Shown piece after piece: positions 62,038-64,000 of a DNA stretch of 64,000 nucleotides. The DNA comes from Psychrobacillus sp044762855. GTDB lineage: Bacteria > Bacillota > Bacilli > Bacillales_A > Planococcaceae. A program made the translations under genes and the position numbers. Each line of letters opens with the position of its first letter. Position 1 is the first letter of the stretch. Location: positions 434,001 to 498,000 of the forward strand of contig NZ_JBIWFB010000001.1 of assembly GCF_044762855.1 (NCBI RefSeq). The letters run 5' to 3'. Below the pieces are notes generated by a model. The model had not been told where the DNA came from and ran no database searches. It was given only the letters and a program-made list of their open reading frames with translations.

Positions 62038-63255
62038 ATGACGGACGGTACAAATGGTAAAAAGAAAAGTATTTTTAGTTATCTTGGTCCTGCATTAATT
62101 ACTTCTGCATTAGTGCTAGGACCTGGGAGTGTTACTCTTTCTTCTAAAATAGGGGCAATTTATGGTTCTCAGTTAGTTTGGACGCTTGTTTTGGCAATCA
62201 TTTTGATGATGGTTTATACAGAAATGAGTACGAGAATCGGTATAGCAGCGAAGGAAAGTTTTATAGGGGTCATTAAAGAAAAGTGGGGATTTTTTGCGGG
62301 GATATTGATAGGGATTGGTGCATTTTTAGTTACTGCATCTTTTCAGGCAGGTAACGCAATTGGGATTGGGATAGCAATATCTACTGTTACTAATATGAAT
62401 GCGACTATTTGGATTGTTATCTTTACCTTGCTATCCATTGCATTATTGTTTGCCAAACAATTTTATACGATTTTAGAAAAAACGATGCTTATTTTAGTAG
62501 TTATTATGTTAGTTGCTTTTCTTATTACGGTCATACTGGTTCAGCCTTCGTTTGTGGATATATTTAAAGGTTTTATTCCGACTATACCTAAAGGTAGTAT
62601 TGGTCTTATTATAGCGCTGTTTGCAACTAGTTTTTCTATTGTTGGTGCAGTTTATCAATCATATTTAGTGAAAGAAAAAGGATGGACGGTTATCGATGCC
62701 GATAATGGGCGAAAAGAGTCGTTTCTCGGAATTTTTCTTCTTGGTTTTATTTCATTTTTAATTATGATTACTGCGGCAACTATTTTAAAACCTCAAGGAT
62801 TGGTTGTAAATGATGCTAGTGAAATGGGATTAGCATTGGAACCGCTTTTTGGAAGCTGGTCTACTTTTGTATTTATGCTTGGTTTGTTTGGTGCATCTTT
62901 CTCATCTTTAATGGGAAATGCCACTATTGGTGGATCTTTATTAGCAGACGGGCTCGGATTGGGAAATAACTTATCGAATATGAAAGTAAAAATTTTTATT
63001 ATACTTGTCATGCTTTTTGGATCAGTGATTGGGATTGTGTTTGGGTCTGCGCCATTAAACTTAATCGTTTTCGCACAAGCGGTGACTATTTTTGTAGTGC
63101 CTTTCATTGCAATAGCTATTTTAGTTGTAGCAAATGATGAAAGAGTAATGGGAGAACTCAAGAATAAGTTGTTGAGTAATATTTTAGGGGTAATTGGATT
63201 GTTAGTTTTAATCTATTTGGCATTTAACAATATTAAGAATATCTTTTTTTCTTAA
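62038..63255 (+). CDS. Nramp-family-like transporter lacking canonical metal-site residues
   Basis: Membrane transporter, 405 residues, about eleven hydrophobic segments. It aligns by eye with Nramp: SYLGPALITSALVLGPGSVT in helix 1, VYTEMSTRIGIA, TASFQAGNAIGIG, and the helix 6 region ALFATSFSIVGAVYQSYLVKEKG. Classical Nramp proteins have DPGN in helix 1 and MPH in helix 6, which bind divalent metal; here these positions read GPGS and VYQ. Transport of manganese or iron therefore should not be assumed. The downstream gene starts 18 bases after the stop, so the two may share a pathway. Ribosome site GAGGGGG. Confidence 0.85.
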   Translation: MTDGTNGKKKSIFSYLGPALITSALVLGPGSVTLSSKIGAIYGSQLVWTLVLAIILMMVYTEMSTRIGIAAKESFIGVIKEKWGFFAGILIGIGAFLVTASFQAGNAIGIGIAISTVTNMNATIWIVIFTLLSIALLFAKQFYTILEKTMLILVVIMLVAFLITVILVQPSFVDIFKGFIPTIPKGSIGLIIALFATSFSIVGAVYQSYLVKEKGWTVIDADNGRKESFLGIFLLGFISFLIMITAATILKPQGLVVNDASEMGLALEPLFGSWSTFVFMLGLFGASFSSLMGNATIGGSLLADGLGLGNNLSNMKVKIFIILVMLFGSVIGIVFGSAPLNLIVFAQAVTIFVVPFIAIAILVVANDERVMGELKNKLLSNILGVIGLLVLIYLAFNNIKNIFFS

Positions 63256-63273
63256 AGGATTTGAGGAGGACTT

Positions 63274-64000
63274 ATGATGAAAACAGTGGAAGAATTAGAG
63301 AACTTAATGACAGAACCATCTGCAGCATTGATTGATGATATGTTAAAAATAGAAGGTAATATTATGATTTTAGGAATTGGTGGAAAGATGGGGCCAACAC
63401 TTGCGGTTAAAGCCAAAAAAGCAATTGATAAGGCGGGGATAGATAAAAAAGTAATTGGCGTTTCACGTTTCTCCGATGGATCATTGAAAGAGGAGTTAGA
63501 GAGTTTAGGAATTGAAACGATTGCTGCGGATTTATTGGATGAAGAAGAGTTAAAGAAACTACCCGTAGAGAAAAATATAATTTATATGGCAGGTAATAAG
63601 TTTGGAACAACTGGTAATGAACACTTTACTTGGACTATGAATACGTATCTGCCGGGGAGAGTTGCAGAGCATTTTAAAGGTTCTAACATCGTCGTTTTTT
63701 CGACTGGGAATGTGTATCCACTAGTACCGGTTGCTTATGGTGGTTGCGATGAACTTCACCCCGTCGCACCAGTGGGGGAATATGGTCAATCATCATTAGG
63801 AAGGGAAAGAGTGTTTACTTATTTTTCTCAAAAAGATCATACTCCGCTAACAATATTCAGACTGAATTATGCGATTGATATGAGATATGGTGTTTTGCTC
63901 GAAATAGCAAAATCTGTTTATAATGAGACTCCTTTAGACTTATCGATGGGTCATGTAAATGTTATTTGGCAAGGAGATGCCAATGAATATGCAATACGTT
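63274..64000 (+). CDS. NAD-dependent epimerase/dehydratase-like protein (3' end outside window)
   Basis: Open from ATG 63274 to the window end (242 codons), preceded by TTGAGGAGGA. An N-terminal Rossmann-type loop reads MILGIGGKMGPTLAVKAKKA, a variant of the usual GGxGxxG. Later segments IIYMAGNKFGTTGNEHFTWTMNTYLPG and VVFSTGNVYPLVPVAYGG, then YGQSSLGRERVF, follow the extended short-chain dehydrogenase plan; Gln replaces part of the usual YxxxK context (YGQSSLGRE), so catalysis may be unusual. Likely co-transcribed with the transporter before it. Substrate unknown. Confidence 0.8.
   Translation, partial: MMKTVEELENLMTEPSAALIDDMLKIEGNIMILGIGGKMGPTLAVKAKKAIDKAGIDKKVIGVSRFSDGSLKEELESLGIETIAADLLDEEELKKLPVEKNIIYMAGNKFGTTGNEHFTWTMNTYLPGRVAEHFKGSNIVVFSTGNVYPLVPVAYGGCDELHPVAPVGEYGQSSLGRERVFTYFSQKDHTPLTIFRLNYAIDMRYGVLLEIAKSVYNETPLDLSMGHVNVIWQGDANEYAIR

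Overview
The window looks like a chromosomal segment of a low-GC Gram-positive spore-former-type bacterium, most likely Planococcaceae (the Psychrobacillus / Paenisporosarcina / Sporosarcina area of Bacillales). The reasons are strong AGGAGG-type ribosome binding sites, frequent TTG/GTG starts, TTGATT-17-TATAAT promoters, LutABC, and S-layer-type proteins with an SbsC-like N-terminal domain. The genus is an inference. Nearly every gene is on the + strand.

Layout. (1) 1-2182: polar amino-acid ABC transporter (binding protein cut by the window edge, permease, ATPase). (2) 2225-3510: a NERD-domain gene lying between two five-unit, 21-bp-period repeat arrays. (3) 4.0-14.2 kb: an IclR regulator with an upstream 19-bp palindrome, followed by a peptide-type (Dpp/Opp) ABC transporter and four poorly characterised enzymes (DUF917, DUF1177, AroM-like, M29/NicX-like); this looks like one uptake-and-catabolism operon of unknown substrate. 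(4) 14.7-31.2 kb: a deoxy-sugar (L-fucose/L-rhamnose) regulon: mutarotase, DeoR regulator, Rbs-type ABC transporter, oxidoreductase, class II aldolase, two FGGY kinases, L-fucose isomerase, and a fused aldolase/lactaldehyde dehydrogenase. It runs straight into lutABC, so that lactate from the sugar can be oxidised to pyruvate. Two GGTGCC-A-GGCACC palindromes bracket the six catabolic genes. (5) 31.4-36.0 kb: a ROK fructokinase and a large SbsC-like S-layer protein gene with a strong promoter. (6) 36.3-41.3 kb: remains of a mobile element (broken radC, broken tyrosine recombinase) beside two adjacent DUF262 genes, a candidate defence system. (7) 41.4-61.8 kb: a cell-surface region: a double-kinase hybrid sensor with a REC-SARP-type response regulator, a large Ig-like protein, an SbsC-domain/cyclic-nucleotide phosphodiesterase fusion, a subtilase with eight BIG2 repeats, a lipoprotein and a stalk-domain protein. 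Its intergenic spaces carry a family of short palindromic elements with GTCCCTGTG ends; the long copies carry an internal terminator. (8) 62.0-64.0 kb: an atypical Nramp-like transporter and the start of an NAD-dependent epimerase-like gene cut by the window end.

The most promising leads for something undescribed are the IclR-Dpp-DUF917-DUF1177-AroM-M29-like operon, the DUF262 pair, the GTCCCTGTG element family (one copy supplies the stop codon of the subtilase), the phased 21-bp arrays, and two genes that lack any ordinary start codon where their domains begin. All family assignments are by eye from motifs; no database search was run.
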